Positions 61,004-64,000 of a stretch of 64,000 nucleotides of DNA are shown here, piece after piece. The notes beneath the pieces are model-generated. The model did not search any database, was not told the DNA's origin, and was given only the letters and a program-made list of their open reading frames with translations. Each line of letters begins with the position of its first letter. The first letter of the stretch is position 1. Source of the stretch: JAOPZW01 sp963851295 (GTDB lineage: Bacteria > Actinomycetota > Thermoleophilia > Solirubrobacterales > Solirubrobacteraceae). Made by a program: the position numbers and the translations under genes. The stretch lies in NCBI GenBank assembly GCA_963851295.1, contig CAWKOS010000001.1, positions 434,001 through 498,000 on the forward strand, read 5' to 3'.

Positions 61004-64000
61004 ATGGCAGCTGAAGCGCAGGACGACGGCGTCCGTATCGAGTTGCTCGGCCGGTTCCAAGTCGCCGTCGGCGACGAGGTCGTGGCGGATGCGTGGCCGG
61101 GTCGTCGCGCCGCCGAGCTCGTGCAGCTTCTGGCGCTAGCTGACGGGCATCGCCTCACGCGCGACCAGGTGGTCGAGGCGCTCTGGCCCCACCTGGGAGT
61201 CGCCGCCGGTGCCGCGAACCTGCGCAAGGCCGCCCACCACGCCAGGCAGGCGCTCGCCAGCCCGGATGCGGTCGTTCTCCGCGGCGGGCAGGTCGCCCTG
61301 TTCCCTTCGCGGTCGGTTGAGACCGATGCCGGCCACTTCGAAGCTCAAACACGTGTGGTGTTGGCCGGCGGCGATGCGGCGGCGTGTGCCGTCGCCGCGT
61401 CTGCCTACACCGGCGATCTGCTCCCGGGGGCTCTGTATGAGGAGTGGACCCAGGCGGCGCGGGAGCGCCTGCGGTCAGGGTACGTGGAGCTGCTGCGACG
61501 CAGTGGCCAGTGGGAGCGGTTAGTCGAGGCTGAGCCAACCGACGAGCCTGCGTACCGGGCGTTGATGCGGCGTGAGTTGGCGGCCGGCAGCCGCCCAGCC
61601 GCGATCCGCTGGTACGGGCGGCTGCGGACCGCCTTGCGACGCGAGCTGGGGATCTTGCCGAGCGGCGACACCCAAGCCATCTACGACGAGTGCGTCGCGG
61701 GGTTGGGAGTCGGCGAGCCCGCCTTCGTGGGCCGCCAGCTCGAGCTGGCGAGGGTTAGCGCCCTGCTGCGCTCGGAGCCGGGCGGCGCGCTCGGCGCGCT
61801 TGTCGTGCGCGGCCCGGCCGGCATTGGCAAGTCGGCGCTCTGCCGGGAGGTTGCGCGAGTTGCGCGGGCCGACGGTTGGATGGTGATCGCTGTCGGGGCC
61901 ACCGAGGCGGGCGGCCCATATGACCCCCTCGCGAGCGTGGCCGAGCAGCTCGTAGCCCGGGACCGGGCGCTACTCGACGCCGTCGGTAGCCGAGCGCGCT
62001 GGGTGCTGGCCCAGCTGACCTCTCTGCCCGCGCCGGCCATCCCGCTGGAGAGACGGCTCACTCGCCACCAGGTGATCGGTGCGTTCCGCCGGTTGCTCGT
62101 GGCCGCCGCCGATGGCGCCGCGGTCGCGCTGGTCGTCGACGACGCGCACCTCGCAGACGAAGCCACGATCGAGGTGCTGCACCACCTCGGCTCCGCCGGC
62201 GGGACCCCGGTCCTGGCAGTGCTCGCGTATCGCCCGGAGACGGCACCCGACGTCCTGACCCGGGGAGTGGCGAGGCTTGCGCGGGGCGGCAAGGCCCTGG
62301 AGATCGACCTCGGGCCGCTCGATCGTGAGGAGGTGGCCGCGCTCGTGGCGGCGGGCGCCCGGACGCCGCGACCTGCCGAGGTCGTCGATCGGATTGTCGA
62401 TCTCGCGCAGGGCAATCCCTTCATCACGCTCGAGCTGGCCCGAAGCGCCGTTACGGGGGTGCCCGCGCTCATCGGGACGGCCCGAGACGCCATCACCTCC
62501 AGGTTCCTCGACCTCGGCGAGGGCACGGTGGCGATGCTGCGGCGGCTGGCCTTGGCGAGCGACGATCTCGATCCCGCGAGCGTTGTGGCGCTGACCGGAG
62601 CCTCGGAAGCGGAGGCGTTCGCGCTGCTCGACGTCGCGCTGGGCGCCGGGGTCCTCGTCGTCTCGGGCGCGCGCTACCGGTTCGGTCACGAGCTGGTCCG
62701 CCAAGCCCTGGTCGAGCAGCTCCCGCCGCACCGGCGGCTCACCGTCCATCGCGAAACGGCGCGACGCCTGGCGGGAGCCGATGCGGCGCCGGGACTGATC
62801 GCGCGTCACTGGCTCGCCGGCGGCCGTCCGGACGAGGCGATCGACTGGCTCCTGGCCGCGGCCGAGCAGGCGGTGGCGCTCGGGGCGTACGCCGATGCGC
62901 TCGTTCACCTGGAACCCCTGCTCGATCACAGCCCGGACCACAGCAACGCGCTCTGTGTGCGAGCGGAAGCACTCGACGCGCTCGGGGACAGCGCTGCACC
63001 GGCGGCCTACGCCGCCGCGGCGCGGGTGGTCGGCGAGCCGGCAGCGCATGATGTCAGGGCAAAGCAAGCACTCGCTCAGGTCAAGCTCGGCGATCCGCCC
63101 GGCGCCCTCCGGGTCCTCGAGGGCGTCGAGCCCACGACGGTCGACGGGCGACTGGCGCTCGCGCTCGCGCTCAGCGGCGCCGCGGCGCTCGGGTTCGGCG
63201 ATCCCCAGCTCGGCACGGCGAAGGCCGCCGAGGCCCGCCGGCTCGCCCTGCAGTCGGGCGACCCCGCCGCCGTCGCCGTCGCCTCGTGGGCCCAGGCGGC
63301 CGCCGCTCACGCGCGGGCCGATCTGCGCGACAGCGTGCGAGCCGACCTCCAGGAGACGCACGCGCTGCCGAAGCTGGCTGTCAGCGTCTTCGACGGCCAG
63401 CTCTGCATCACGCAGAGGCTACTCTACGGAGCGCGGCCCTATCCCGACGTGATCGCGTTCGCGGACTCCCTTGCCGCGGAGGCCGAGCGGCTCGGTGCCG
63501 CACGCGGGCGCGCGTTCGCGGTGACGATTCGGGGCGAGGCGAAGCTGCTCGCCGGACAGCTCGACGAGGCGGACGCCGACCTCGCCGCGGGTGCGGAGCT
63601 TCACAGGGAGATCGCGGCCGCAACGGGCGAATCGTTTGCGCTGCAGCGGCGAGCCGAGGTCGCGCTCCACCGCGGCCTTCAGGCAGAGGCCATCGCGCTC
63701 CTCGACGAGGCGCTGGCGGTCGCCCGCGAGTCCGACGTCGGGTTCCACCTGCTCGATCGCATCTACGGTACGCGGGTTGGCGCCGCCCTCGACCCGGCGT
63801 CCGCGCTGGCCGCGGTGGAGGAGGCGGAGGCCGCCGTGCGCGGCCCCGTGGAGACCTGTCCCGGCTGCAGGATTACGCTTGCCGTCCCGGCCGCGATCGC
63901 CGCCGCCCGCGCCGGGGACCTCGAGCGCGCGGCCCAGTGGGGACAGGCCGCAGAGTTCCTCGCGACGGTCGTGATGCGTCTGCCCGCCTGGCATGCGGCG
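61004..64000 (+). CDS. BTAD/AAA-type transcriptional regulator, 3' end outside window
   Basis: Open from ATG 61004 to the right edge (at least 999 codons). N-terminal winged helix VRIELLGRFQVAVGDEVVADAWPGRRAAELVQLLALADGHRLTRDQVVEALWPHLG, BTAD helices (TGDLLPGALYEEWTQAARERL ... ELAAGSRPAAIRWYGRLRTALRRELG), then an AAA-type ATPase with Walker A VVRGPAGIGKSALCREV and Walker B ALVVDDAHLADEATIEV, and a long TPR region. A paralogue of the regulator at 43.7 kb. The end of the gene cannot be seen. Confidence 0.94.
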   Translation, partial: MAAEAQDDGVRIELLGRFQVAVGDEVVADAWPGRRAAELVQLLALADGHRLTRDQVVEALWPHLGVAAGAANLRKAAHHARQALASPDAVVLRGGQVALFPSRSVETDAGHFEAQTRVVLAGGDAAACAVAASAYTGDLLPGALYEEWTQAARERLRSGYVELLRRSGQWERLVEAEPTDEPAYRALMRRELAAGSRPAAIRWYGRLRTALRRELGILPSGDTQAIYDECVAGLGVGEPAFVGRQLELARVSALLRSEPGGALGALVVRGPAGIGKSALCREVARVARADGWMVIAVGATEAGGPYDPLASVAEQLVARDRALLDAVGSRARWVLAQLTSLPAPAIPLERRLTRHQVIGAFRRLLVAAADGAAVALVVDDAHLADEATIEVLHHLGSAGGTPVLAVLAYRPETAPDVLTRGVARLARGGKALEIDLGPLDREEVAALVAAGARTPRPAEVVDRIVDLAQGNPFITLELARSAVTGVPALIGTARDAITSRFLDLGEGTVAMLRRLALASDDLDPASVVALTGASEAEAFALLDVALGAGVLVVSGARYRFGHELVRQALVEQLPPHRRLTVHRETARRLAGADAAPGLIARHWLAGGRPDEAIDWLLAAAEQAVALGAYADALVHLEPLLDHSPDHSNALCVRAEALDALGDSAAPAAYAAAARVVGEPAAHDVRAKQALAQVKLGDPPGALRVLEGVEPTTVDGRLALALALSGAAALGFGDPQLGTAKAAEARRLALQSGDPAAVAVASWAQAAAAHARADLRDSVRADLQETHALPKLAVSVFDGQLCITQRLLYGARPYPDVIAFADSLAAEAERLGAARGRAFAVTIRGEAKLLAGQLDEADADLAAGAELHREIAAATGESFALQRRAEVALHRGLQAEAIALLDEALAVARESDVGFHLLDRIYGTRVGAALDPASALAAVEEAEAAVRGPVETCPGCRITLAVPAAIAAARAGDLERAAQWGQAAEFLATVVMRLPAWHAA

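Noticed and set aside
1..64000. CRISPR arrays
   Set aside because: No set of regularly spaced short repeats was seen. The 153-bp and 102-bp repeats are too long and too few.

Overview
The window is high-GC DNA (mostly G/C third positions, GTG/TTG starts, 4-bp start/stop overlaps, several apparently leaderless genes). Gene content (F420-type LLM oxidoreductase, FprA-type reductase, several FadE-like acyl-CoA dehydrogenases, DUF35/thiolase pairs, BTAD and LuxR/TPR regulators, Excalibur domain) points to an actinomycete. A soil Thermoleophilia/Solirubrobacterales-like genome would fit, but that is inference.

Region 1 (1-28.2 kb) is one large catabolic island for a CoA-activated substrate. It holds two thiolase + DUF35 pairs, two crotonase-fold enzymes, an LLM oxidoreductase, a tandem CaiB/BaiF CoA-transferase, a P450 with its ferredoxin and FprA-type reductase, an alpha/beta hydrolase, a CUT2-type ABC importer, three SDRs, an MBL hydrolase, three acyl-CoA dehydrogenases (one frameshifted), an APH-like kinase, an acyl-CoA synthetase, an NTF2-like protein and two paralogous TetR regulators. 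A 13-bp palindrome, TGAANTGANNTCA or a close variant, lies at nearly every promoter here. At four genes its last base is exactly the A of the ATG start, and those genes lack a Shine-Dalgarno sequence. The island therefore looks like one locally controlled regulon.

Region 2 (28.4-42.3 kb) is a decayed integrative/mobilizable element. It starts with a tRNA-Leu(GAG)-like 3' part and terminator. A twice-frameshifted tyrosine integrase, an excisionase and a second HTH protein follow. Its backbone resumes at 36.8 kb with a MobF relaxase-helicase cut by an in-frame TAG, then small element genes, SSB and a zinc-ribbon protein with a LexA-like box just upstream. Between the two parts (31.3-36.7 kb) is a foreign-looking all-minus-strand block bounded by ~102-bp inverted repeats: a LuxR/TPR regulator, a four-gene overlapping operon (cupin, alpha/beta hydrolase, methyltransferase, SRPBCC) and a 59-residue protein.

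Region 3 (42.3-50.8 kb) contains three direct copies of a ~153-bp repeat that delimit two blocks: OsmC with a divergent BTAD/AAA regulator, and a LuxR/TPR regulator with SnoaL-like and DUF4188 genes.

Region 4 (50.8-64.0 kb) is sparse: two membrane proteins, a secreted Excalibur-HNH protein, a secreted beta-rich protein, several pseudogenes (sugar-binding protein, amino-acid permease, alpha/beta hydrolase), another alpha/beta hydrolase, DsrE, cupin, and a second BTAD/AAA regulator that runs off the right edge. Large ATPase/TPR regulators beside small detoxification-type enzymes recur four times between 31 and 64 kb.
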